Assembly (NCBI GenBank): GCA_016207545.1
Contig: JACQPO010000079.1
Span: 1 to 7,264 of the forward strand
Direction: 5' to 3'
DNA: 7,264 bases
Source of the DNA: Methanobacteriota archaeon
Lineage (GTDB): Archaea > Thermoplasmatota > Thermoplasmata > RBG-16-68-12 > EA-27
Shown: one piece after another, positions 1 through 5,109 of the stretch
Layout of the letters: every line of letters begins with the position of its first letter
Numbering within the stretch: position 1 is the stretch's first letter
The notes under the pieces: model-generated
Seen by the model: only the letters and a program-made list of their open reading frames with translations
What the model was told of the DNA's origin: nothing
Database searches by the model: none
Program-made: the position numbers and the translations under genes

Positions 1-1106
1 AGGTTGTGGGCCATGACGGGCATCATCGTGGACAGGTCGAGGTGGTTCGCGAGCCCGCTCGCCGTGACCGCGGCGTCGTTTCCGATGACCTGCGCGCACA
101 CCTGGATGACGGCTTCGGGGATGACCGGGTTCACCTTGCCCGGCATCATCGACGAGCCGGGCTGCAACTCGGGCAACTTGAGCTCCGCGAGCCCCGTGCG
201 CGGCCCGGATCCCATGAGGCGGACGTCGTCCGCGATTTTGAACAGGCTGATCGCCAGCACACGCAGAGCCCCGCTCGCCTCGACGAGCGCGTCCTGTGCA
301 GCCTGGGCCTCGAACGCGTTCGGGGCGCGGCGCACGGGCAGATGCGTGGCCTCCGCGATGCGTCGGATCGCCTTTTCCGGCATGTCCGGGTGGGCGTTGA
401 GCCCCGTCCCGACGGCGGTGCCGCCGAGCGCGAGCTCGCCGAGGTGGCGGTACGTCGCCCGCACGCGCGCGATGCCGTGCTCGATCTGGCTCGCGTAGCC
501 GGAGAACTCCTGCCCGAGGCGGATTGGCGTAGCGTCCATGAGGTGCGTCCGGCCCGACTTTACGAGCCCGTCCCACGCGCGCGCCTTCCCCACGAGCACC
601 GCGTGGAGCCGATCCAACGCGGGGATCAGCTCGCGCTCCATTGCGAGGAGCGCCGCGATGTGAATCGCGGTCGGAATCACGTCGTTGCTCGACTGTCCCA
701 TGTTCACGTGGTCGTTTGGGTGCACGGGCGACTTCGCGCCCACCTTCCCGCCGAGCATCACGTTCGCGAGGCTCGCGATCACCTCGTTCGCGTTCACGTT
801 CGTCGACGTGCCGGATCCGGTCTGGAAGATGTCGAGCGGGAACTGGTCGTCGTGCTTTCCCTCCGCGACCTCTCGGGCCGCGCGGGAAATCGCATCCCCG
901 ACCTTCCGGTCGAGCAGGCCCAGCTCCATGTTCGCCTCCGCGCACGCCCACTTCACGAGGCCGAGCGCTTCGAGGAAGACGCGGGGGAATCGGAAGCCGC
1001 TGATCGGGAAGTTCTCGACCGCCCGCTGGGTCTGCGCGCCCCACAGCGCGTTCGCAGGCACGCGGACTTCGCCCATCGTGTCCCGCTCCGTCCGGTACTC
1101 CGTCAT
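1..1106 (-). CDS. fumC: Class II fumarate hydratase (fumarase C), 3' end outside window
   Basis: Catalyses reversible hydration of fumarate to L-malate in the TCA cycle; the family forms cytosolic homotetramers without an iron-sulfur cluster. The reading frame starts at ATG 1106 and stays open to the left edge, giving 368 codons; family members are about 460 residues, so roughly the last 90 are missing. Visible motifs in order are QTGSGTSTNVNANE (about 95-108), HPNDHVNMGQSSNDV (129-143), GRTHLMDATP (185-194), GGTAVGTGLN (228-237) and GSSMMPGKVNP (317-327). The general-acid/base candidates His188 and Ser318 fall at the numbers used for E. coli FumC. His rather than Gln in GRTHL favours fumarase over aspartate ammonia-lyase. 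It lies 45 nt after the glutaredoxin stop and has its own TATA-like box overlapping that stop. I see no convincing Shine-Dalgarno sequence. Family assignment is very secure; fumarase specificity is strongly supported. Confidence 0.95.
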   Translation of the reverse strand, partial: MTEYRTERDTMGEVRVPANALWGAQTQRAVENFPISGFRFPRVFLEALGLVKWACAEANMELGLLDRKVGDAISRAAREVAEGKHDDQFPLDIFQTGSGTSTNVNANEVIASLANVMLGGKVGAKSPVHPNDHVNMGQSSNDVIPTAIHIAALLAMERELIPALDRLHAVLVGKARAWDGLVKSGRTHLMDATPIRLGQEFSGYASQIEHGIARVRATYRHLGELALGGTAVGTGLNAHPDMPEKAIRRIAEATHLPVRRAPNAFEAQAAQDALVEASGALRVLAISLFKIADDVRLMGSGPRTGLAELKLPELQPGSSMMPGKVNPVIPEAVIQVCAQVIGNDAAVTASGLANHLDLSTMMPVMAHN

Positions 1107-1143
1107 GAGCGAGGGAACGGGGGCGGGGCTTGAAAAAGTGTTG

Positions 1144-1151
1144 CCTATATT
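1144..1151 (-). promoter_or_regulatory. Putative TATA box for fumC
   Basis: Minus-strand AATATAGG is an AT-rich island in GC-rich surroundings, centred about 42 nt upstream of the fumC ATG at 1106. An archaeal TSS about 25 nt downstream would leave a leader of roughly 15-20 nt. It abuts the glutaredoxin stop codon (1152-1154). Inferred from base composition and spacing only. Confidence 0.45.
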
Positions 1152-1409
1152 CTACAGGGCGAGGGCCTTCGTAAGCCGCTCCAACCCTGCCCTATCGAAG
1201 CCGATCACGACCGTGCGGCCGTCCGTGACGACGGGAACGCCGAGTTGCCCGGAGACCGCCTTCAACTCGTCCACGAGCTTTCGGTTCCGCGACACGTCGA
1301 TTTCGTTGTACGCGACGCCCTTCGCTTCGAGGAACGCCTTCGCTTCTTTGCACCACGGGCACGTGGGCGTCGTGTACACCTTCACAGGTCCGTCCGCGCG
1401 GGCGGGCAC
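1152..1409 (-). CDS. Glutaredoxin-like / NrdH-type thiol-disulfide oxidoreductase
   Basis: Small cytosolic dithiol redox protein of the thioredoxin superfamily, expected to reduce disulfides or donate electrons to a reductase; its partner cannot be read here. With the start chosen it has 85 residues, typical for the family. It opens with strand VKVYTT, then the active site CPWC (Cys17, Cys20), the helix KEAKAFLEAKG, GVPVV with the cis-proline at 59, and a GFD turn near 70-72. The frame can be extended to GTG 1457, which overlaps the upstream TGA stop as GTGA. However, the added codons contain a TATA-like CGTATAAG with AT-ending codons (aaa cgt ata agt) unlike the rest. GTG 1409 lies about 30 nt below that box, fitting a leaderless or near-leaderless mRNA; GTG 1385 is another option. 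Family is secure; the start is an inference. Confidence 0.88.
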   Translation of the reverse strand: MPARADGPVKVYTTPTCPWCKEAKAFLEAKGVAYNEIDVSRNRKLVDELKAVSGQLGVPVVTDGRTVVIGFDRAGLERLTKALAL

Positions 1410-1434
1410 GGGCGCGGCGAGCGCATCGTCCCGA

Positions 1435-1442
1435 CTTATACG
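1435..1442 (-). promoter_or_regulatory. Putative TATA box for glutaredoxin gene
   Basis: Minus-strand CGTATAAG, preceded by AAA, lies just after the stop of the 71-codon gene and about 30 nt before the proposed glutaredoxin GTG at 1409. It closely resembles the AAACGTTTAAG element of the thioredoxin-like gene near 2598-2608. Confidence 0.5.
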
Positions 1443-1453
1443 TTTCCTCGACG

Positions 1454-1669
1454 TCACCGCATCGCGGCGCGCAGCTCCCGGAGCCGCCGAATCTTCGGGA
1501 GCAGTTTGTCGACCTTGCGGCGGTTCTTCTCGACGATTCTCACGTACCGCTCCTTGCGCTCCGGGTCCCGCCGCTTGTCCTCTTCCGCCCGCTTGATTGT
1601 GGCGCGGTGGTCCGCCTCGATTGCGACGAGCCGCTTGAGCTTCAGGTCGATCTTCGTGACATCGGTCAT
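1454..1669 (-). CDS. Small, highly charged helical protein of unknown function
   Basis: I do not recognise this 71-residue protein. More than half of it is Lys, Arg, Glu or Asp, with Leu, Ile and Val spaced as in amphipathic helices. It has no cysteine, no signal peptide and no membrane segment. After about 15 residues it reads as two charged helices (about 15-40 and 42-70), with the segments KRAEEDKRRDPERKER and KNRRKVDKLLPKIRRLREL, suggesting a helical hairpin or coiled coil. The basic C terminus could bind nucleic acid, but that is a guess. It starts at ATG 1669, 19 nt after the Hsp20 stop, with a weak AGGA upstream, so it is probably cotranscribed with the chaperone. G/C-ending codons are consistent with a real gene. 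The opposite-strand frame here is less convincing. Confidence 0.6.
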   Translation of the reverse strand: MTDVTKIDLKLKRLVAIEADHRATIKRAEEDKRRDPERKERYVRIVEKNRRKVDKLLPKIRRLRELRAAMR

Positions 1670-1688
1670 GTCGTCCTGTTCGCAGCGA

Positions 1689-2126
1689 TCATCCGAGGCC
1701 GGCCCGGCCGTTGGCCCGGACCAGCACGAGGTCGAGCACTCCGTTCCGTAGGGTCCACTGGATTTCCGGACGCACGCGGTACGGCAGCTCGACGACGTGT
1801 TCGAGCGGTGCCGGGCCCGTGACGAGGACCCGGAGGAGGCGGCCGGACACCCGCGGACGGACGTCCACGGCCGCGCGGTTTCCGAGGTCGATCGTGACGA
1901 ACACGTACTTCCCGTCCGCGCTGAGGTCCGGCGCTGGTGGCACGGGCTGCGGCGGGGTGTGCACGACGACCCGACGCGCGGGCGGAGGCGGTTGCTCTTT
2001 CGCGCGGGCGCGGCTCAGGAAACCGCGGACGAACGCGGGCCGTTCGGGGGTCGCGCGCCCTTCGAACGCATCCCGGAGCATGCGGTTGATGACCTTCCGC
2101 ATCTCCTCGAAGTCTTCGTCCCCCAT
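1689..2126 (-). CDS. Hsp20/alpha-crystallin-like small heat-shock protein
   Basis: Probable cytosolic ATP-independent holdase of the small heat-shock protein superfamily. The proposed product has 145 residues. An N-terminal acidic and helical part (GDEDFEEMRKVINRMLRDAFEG) is followed by a Pro-rich linker (about 45-66). The beta-rich domain at 67-137 has the order of an alpha-crystallin domain: KYVFVTIDLG, a GRLLRVLV strand, HVVELPYRV, and finally RNGVLDLVL, matching the family's closing NGVL signature. No clear C-terminal IXI anchor is seen, so it may be a divergent or dimeric member. The frame can be extended to GTG 2180, but that codon lies inside a TATA-like CCCTTAAGTG. ATG 2126, preceded by a G-rich stretch, is therefore preferred. 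Twin-strand CS/p23-like folds are an alternative. The charged 71-codon gene follows after 19 nt. Confidence 0.72.
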   Translation of the reverse strand: MGDEDFEEMRKVINRMLRDAFEGRATPERPAFVRGFLSRARAKEQPPPPARRVVVHTPPQPVPPAPDLSADGKYVFVTIDLGNRAAVDVRPRVSGRLLRVLVTGPAPLEHVVELPYRVRPEIQWTLRNGVLDLVLVRANGRAGLG

Positions 2127-2177
2127 CGACCCCGACCCACCGGCGGCCAGATCCCATGGAAGGGATGGGACGGAAGG

Positions 2178-2187
2178 CACTTAAGGG
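2178..2187 (-). promoter_or_regulatory. Putative TATA box for the Hsp20 gene
   Basis: Minus-strand CCCTTAAGTG sits between the stop of the thioredoxin-like gene (2203) and the Hsp20 ATG (2126). A TSS about 26 nt below its centre would give a leader of around 30 nt, longer than for neighbouring genes. Inferred from composition and spacing. Confidence 0.45.
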
Positions 2188-2202
2188 CTTCTGCGCGCCG
2201 CC

Positions 2203-2568
2203 TCAGGACGCGGCGTCGGAACCTTTCGTGTCCGCCGATTCCGCCTTCGCGGACGTCGGACTTGCGGACGCGGGCTTCGCGGGCGTGGGCGGGGCCGCCG
2301 TGCGCGGGTTCGGAAGCCCGCGCGCGATCTGGGCGAGCCGCTCCTGGAGGAACCCCCAGCGGGGAATCCCCACGTACTCCAGGCGTCCGTCGATGAGGAT
2401 TGCGGGTCCGAAGTTCAGCCTGTGTTTCGCGAGGAGAGCCTTCGCCACCTCGCCCTCGGCGATTGTGACCGTCAAGTCCGGTCGATGGGCGCGGAGGCGC
2501 TCCGCGGTGCGGCGGACTCGTTCCGTTTGATGATCCTGAATCGATGCGACGAACGTGACCTCGGTCAT
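2203..2568 (-). CDS. Thioredoxin-fold-like protein without cysteines, with an Ala/Pro/Ser-rich tail
   Basis: A 121-residue protein. Residues 1-82 follow a thioredoxin-like order: strand EVTFVAS, helix (QTERVRRTAERLRAH), strand DLTVTIA, helix (EVAKALLAKHRL), the loop FGPAILIDGRLEYVGIP with a candidate cis-proline at 55, then a last helix (FLQERLAQIARGL). The FGPAILIDG and EYVGIP segments are typical of small archaeal thioredoxin/glutaredoxin relatives. There is no cysteine anywhere, so it cannot do thiol chemistry through a CXXC; a binding, adaptor or structural role is inferred. Residues 83-121 form a low-complexity Ala/Pro/Ser/Thr/Lys tail, probably disordered. ATG 2568 lies about 33 nt below a TATA-like TTTAAG. 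It is divergent from dtdA and upstream of Hsp20. The fold assignment comes from pattern reading and is moderate; that the gene is real is well supported. Confidence 0.68.
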   Translation of the reverse strand: MTEVTFVASIQDHQTERVRRTAERLRAHRPDLTVTIAEGEVAKALLAKHRLNFGPAILIDGRLEYVGIPRWGFLQERLAQIARGLPNPRTAAPPTPAKPASASPTSAKAESADTKGSDAAS

Positions 2569-2597
2569 CGCGGCGCCCCGCGGATGCCCGGAACCCC

Positions 2598-2608
2598 CTT
2601 AAACGTTT
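2598..2608 (-). promoter_or_regulatory. Putative TATA/BRE region of the thioredoxin-like gene
   Basis: Minus-strand AAACGTTTAAG followed by a G run is the strongest AT-rich element in the divergent spacer facing left. Its centre is about 33 nt from the ATG at 2568, predicting a leader of only a few nucleotides. Confidence 0.5.
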
Positions 2609-2667
2609 GGCGGAGGCAACATTCGTGATCGCATCCTCATCGGTTGATCGTCGCGCGAGTTCGGCAG

Positions 2668-2675
2668 GATTAAGT
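2668..2675 (+). promoter_or_regulatory. Putative TATA box for dtdA
   Basis: Plus-strand GATTAAGT is centred about 26 nt upstream of the dtdA GTG at 2698, so transcription would begin at or next to the start codon, as in a leaderless mRNA. No Shine-Dalgarno sequence is seen (the preceding bases are cgcgggccc). It forms a divergent pair with the leftward promoter about 65 nt away. Confidence 0.5.
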
Positions 2676-2697
2676 AGCGAGAACGCGACGCGGGCCC

Positions 2698-3540
2698 GTG
2701 TGGCTTGTCGTCGCCTCGACCGCGGATGAGGCGAGCGTGAACATCCGCGACCGGTTGCTCGACGTGGGCGGATGGACGGAGGCGGGCACGTTCGACGGGA
2801 GTCTGGCGTGGCGGCGCGAAGACCGGCTCCTCGTCACGTTGCGCGAGCATCACCTGTTCGTGGACGACGTCGACCGCAAGGTCGAGGCCGCGCTCGGCGT
2901 CCGGCCCGACGTGGTCGTGTACGTTTCGAAACATCGCGCGGCGAGTGGGCAGGATGCCCTGACCGTCCACCCGATCGGGAATTGGCACCAAGCGGACTAT
3001 GGCGGTCGTCCGGGCGAGGTCGTGCCCGCGGCTCCAGGTCCGATGACGGACGCGCTTCGCAGAATCGCGGAAGCCGCGCCTCGTCTTCCGTTCACCACGT
3101 CGTTCGAGGCGACCCACCATGGCCCGTACCTGCAGACGCCCACGTTCTACATCGAGGTCGGGAGCGGCGAGAAAGCGTGGAGACACCGAGAGGCCGCCGC
3201 GCTCCTCGCGCGCGTCGTGCTCGCCGCATCGGACCCGGGCGATCCCGTCGCGGTCGGCGTTGGCGGCGGTCATTACGTGCCGCGCGTGACGGACGTCGCT
3301 CTCGCGCGCCGGGTCTCGTTCGGCCACCTCGTGCCCTCCCATGCGTTGGAGCCGCCAGACTTCGACGCGTTGACGCGCGCGGTCGATCGGACGCCGGGCG
3401 CGCGGTTCGTGTACTTCCATCGGAAGGCGCTGTCGAAGCCGCTCCTCCGCGACCTCGAGGCGTTCTTCCGGGACCGCGGGTTGGAGCCGGCGCGGGAGGC
3501 GGATTTCGCGCCGCTCCCGGGGAAACCCCAAAGCATTTAA
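2698..3540 (+). CDS. dtdA: D-aminoacyl-tRNA deacylase, archaeal/plant type (DtdA/GEK1 family)
   Basis: Hydrolyses the ester bond of D-aminoacyl-tRNAs in the cytosol, recycling tRNA and keeping D-residues out of proteins; plant and archaeal members also clear some aldehyde-modified aminoacyl-tRNAs. The 280-residue length matches the family. Motifs seen are VYVSKHRAASG (74-84), HPIGNW (91-96), ADYGG (99-103), TSFEATHHGPYLQTPTFYIE (about 134-153), VGVGGGHYVPR (186-196), FGHLVPSHAL (208-217) and VYFHRKALSK (238-247). The His-rich EATHHGP and GGGHY motifs are the family's metal/active-site hallmarks. The start is GTG 2698, immediately giving WLVVASTADEAS, about 26 nt after a TATA-like box. kptA follows, its ATG 42 nt beyond this gene's stop codon, with a TATA-like element overlapping that stop. 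Assignment is secure. Confidence 0.94.
   Translation: MWLVVASTADEASVNIRDRLLDVGGWTEAGTFDGSLAWRREDRLLVTLREHHLFVDDVDRKVEAALGVRPDVVVYVSKHRAASGQDALTVHPIGNWHQADYGGRPGEVVPAAPGPMTDALRRIAEAAPRLPFTTSFEATHHGPYLQTPTFYIEVGSGEKAWRHREAAALLARVVLAASDPGDPVAVGVGGGHYVPRVTDVALARRVSFGHLVPSHALEPPDFDALTRAVDRTPGARFVYFHRKALSKPLLRDLEAFFRDRGLEPAREADFAPLPGKPQSI
3533..3540 (+). promoter_or_regulatory. Putative TATA box for kptA, overlapping the dtdA stop
   Basis: Plus-strand GCATTTAA includes the TAA stop of dtdA (3538-3540) and lies about 45 nt before the kptA ATG, predicting a leader near 20 nt. It would allow kptA expression independent of dtdA, although read-through cotranscription is equally possible. Confidence 0.42.
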
Positions 3541-3581
3541 CCGAGCCGCGGTCTTTCCGCATACCTCTGGGGGCTTGCCCG

Positions 3582-4244
3582 ATGTTGAACGAGTGTCGCT
3601 CGCACGGTTACTTCCGCGGCGAGGACTGCCCGCTCTGCGGCAGCAAGGCAAAATTCCTGCTCAACGACCAGGAGCTCGACATGCTCGGCCGAACGATGGC
3701 GGGCGTGCTCCGGCACTTCCCGGAGCGGTACGGGCTCGAGATCGACAAGAACGGATGGGTCGACCTCCGGGACTTCATCACCGCGCTCCAGATCCGCAAC
3801 CGCCGCCTCCGGTTCCTGAAACCCCACCACGTGATCGGGCTCATCGAGACGGATCCGAAGGGGCGGTACCAGTTCCGCGACGGACGGATCCGCGCGACGT
3901 ACGGACACACGTTCGACCTGGAGCTCGACCTCCCCACGGAGAACATCCCGGACGTCCTGTTCTACCCGACGACGGAGGAGGAAATGCCGCTCCTCTTTGA
4001 GGCGGGGCTGAAGCCGACGGACCGGAAGATGGTCCACCTCAGCAAGACGTTCGAAGCGGCGCTCGAGGCGGGCCGCGTGCGGTCGAAGGACCCCGTGATC
4101 CTCGAGATCGACGTCAAGCGGGCGAGGGACGCGGGCGCGGTCATCATGAAGGCGGGCAAGACCGTGTACCTCGTGCGGGAGGTCGCGCCGGGCTCCCTGC
4201 GGCGGGCGGAGCGCGTAGAGGAAGAGCTGCCGCCGGGCGACTGA
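3582..4244 (+). CDS. kptA: RNA 2'-phosphotransferase (Tpt1/KptA family) with N-terminal zinc-binding motif
   Basis: The family transfers an RNA 2'-phosphate to NAD+, giving ADP-ribose 1'',2''-cyclic phosphate and nicotinamide. The product has 220 residues. An archaeal-type N-terminal Cys/His cluster (Cys5, His8, Cys16, Cys19 in CRSHGYFRGEDCPLC) probably binds zinc. A winged-helix RNA lobe follows, with LRHFPERYGLEID (Arg44-His45) and GWVDLRDF. The NAD-binding lobe has RIRATYGHT (Arg104, His109), LFYPTTEE, HLSKT (152-156) and GRVRSKDPVILEID. The Arg-His and later Arg residues correspond to the essential Arg-His-Arg-Arg set of Tpt1, placed by motif. The frame is open far upstream through dtdA, but homology begins at ATG 3582. 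Archaeal tRNA ligation by RtcB is not known to leave a 2'-phosphate, so the physiological substrate is uncertain. Family is secure. Confidence 0.93.
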   Translation: MLNECRSHGYFRGEDCPLCGSKAKFLLNDQELDMLGRTMAGVLRHFPERYGLEIDKNGWVDLRDFITALQIRNRRLRFLKPHHVIGLIETDPKGRYQFRDGRIRATYGHTFDLELDLPTENIPDVLFYPTTEEEMPLLFEAGLKPTDRKMVHLSKTFEAALEAGRVRSKDPVILEIDVKRARDAGAVIMKAGKTVYLVREVAPGSLRRAERVEEELPPGD

Positions 4245-4296
4245 TCGTCCGCTGAAAGTAGAACTTCATACGACCCCGCCCGACCCCCCCAATACA

Positions 4297-4303
4297 TTTA
4301 TAG
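4297..4303 (+). promoter_or_regulatory. Putative TATA box for the RDD gene
   Basis: Plus-strand TTTATAG, preceded by AATACA, stands out after a C-rich run. Its centre is only about 15 nt before ATG 4315 but about 39 nt before GTG 4339, which affects the choice of start codon. Confidence 0.55.
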
Positions 4304-4329
4304 CCGAATCCCCGATGGACGCACGGGAT

Positions 4330-4334
4330 GGTGA
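4330..4334 (+). promoter_or_regulatory. Shine-Dalgarno-like GGTGA supporting GTG 4339
   Basis: GGTGA matches the archaeal anti-Shine-Dalgarno sequence and ends 4 nt before GTG 4339. It lies inside the extra codons that a start at ATG 4315 would use, which favours the downstream start. Confidence 0.4.
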
Positions 4335-4338
4335 CGGC

Positions 4339-5103
4339 GTGGTTACGGGACTGAACATCATCGGCCAAAACAAGGCGCTCCAGGATCACCAGATCAAGCG
4401 ACTCGTCGCCTGGATTGTCGATGCCATCATCGTCGTCCTGATTTCGTGGGTGGTGGTGACGGTGCTGTGGTTTTCGTTGGTCGCGATCGCAGGTTTCGGG
4501 ACCTTCTTCCTCGGCCCCGGAACGCTCGTGATCGGCCTCATCGGCATCCTGTATTGGTCCGTGCTCGAGGGGTTTATGGGCGCCACCGTTGGAAAGCGCA
4601 TCATGAGCCTCCAGGTCGTGAGCACCTCTGGCCCGATGGACCTCCCGAAGGCGTTCATCCGAAACGCATCGAAGCTCCATTGGGTCCTCACGCTTCTCGA
4701 CTGGCTCATCGGGCTCGGGACGGAGGGAGACCCCCGCCAGAAGCTGTCGGACCGGTTCGCGCAGACGACGGTCGTGCGGACGGACCAGCAGGCGTACATG
4801 GAGGAACAGTTTCGCATGATGGCGACCCCGCCGCCCCACCCGCAGGCCCCGCAGTACGGGCCGGGCTGGCAGCCGGGTCAGCAGCCGCCGCCCGCGACGC
4901 CCCCGCCCGGGCAGCCGCAGCCTCCCGCGCAGGGATGGCCGGGCCAGCAGCAGCCGGCCCCGGGTTCCGGGTGGCCGCAGCACCAATGGGATGAGCAAGG
5001 GCAGCTCGTCCAGCAGCCACGGTTCTGCAGCTCGTGCGGCGGCCCCCTCGTGCCGCGCGGCGACGGCCGCATCGTGTGCAGCCGATGCGGGACGGTGTAC
5101 TGA
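4339..5103 (+). CDS. RDD-family membrane protein with Pro/Gln-rich linker and C-terminal zinc ribbon
   Basis: A 254-residue predicted membrane protein with unknown cargo or role; some bacterial RDD proteins have been linked to ion transport. The RDD region begins IKRLVAWIVDAIIV (Arg21, Asp28). Membrane segments are expected at about 25-52 and 59-82, with a weaker one near 114-128. It contains TVGKRIMSLQVVS and ends QKLSDRFAQTTVV, whose Asp is the last RDD residue. Residues 163-227 are a Pro/Gln/Gly-rich, probably disordered linker. The tail carries CSSCG and CSRCG (Cys230, 233, 247, 250), a C4 zinc ribbon that should lie in the cytosol if the N terminus does. ATG 4315 would add eight residues but sits too close to the TATA-like box; GTG 4339 has GGTGA five nt upstream. 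The stop is 6 nt from the convergent purP stop. Domain calls are solid; function is unknown. Confidence 0.87.
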   Translation: MVTGLNIIGQNKALQDHQIKRLVAWIVDAIIVVLISWVVVTVLWFSLVAIAGFGTFFLGPGTLVIGLIGILYWSVLEGFMGATVGKRIMSLQVVSTSGPMDLPKAFIRNASKLHWVLTLLDWLIGLGTEGDPRQKLSDRFAQTTVVRTDQQAYMEEQFRMMATPPPHPQAPQYGPGWQPGQQPPPATPPPGQPQPPAQGWPGQQQPAPGSGWPQHQWDEQGQLVQQPRFCSSCGGPLVPRGDGRIVCSRCGTVY

Positions 5104-5109
5104 GCCCGC

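Noticed and set aside
1..1106. Aspartate ammonia-lyase as an alternative to FumC
   Set aside because: The GRTHLMDATP motif has the fumarase His188, where aspartases carry Gln.
6..1133. Long plus-strand open frame (375 codons) opposite fumC
   Set aside because: Arg/His-rich composition typical of antisense frames in GC-rich genes; the minus strand encodes a textbook fumarase.
685..1596. Plus-strand open frame (303 codons) across fumC, glutaredoxin and the 71-codon gene
   Set aside because: Spans the antisense of three genes and resembles no family.
2772..3581. Upstream in-frame extension of kptA, possibly a fusion
   Set aside because: The extension runs out of frame through dtdA, has shadow-like Arg/Gly composition, and KptA homology starts exactly at ATG 3582.
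2599..3651. Minus-strand open frame (350 codons) opposite dtdA
   Set aside because: Arg-rich shadow; dtdA motifs on the plus strand are unambiguous.
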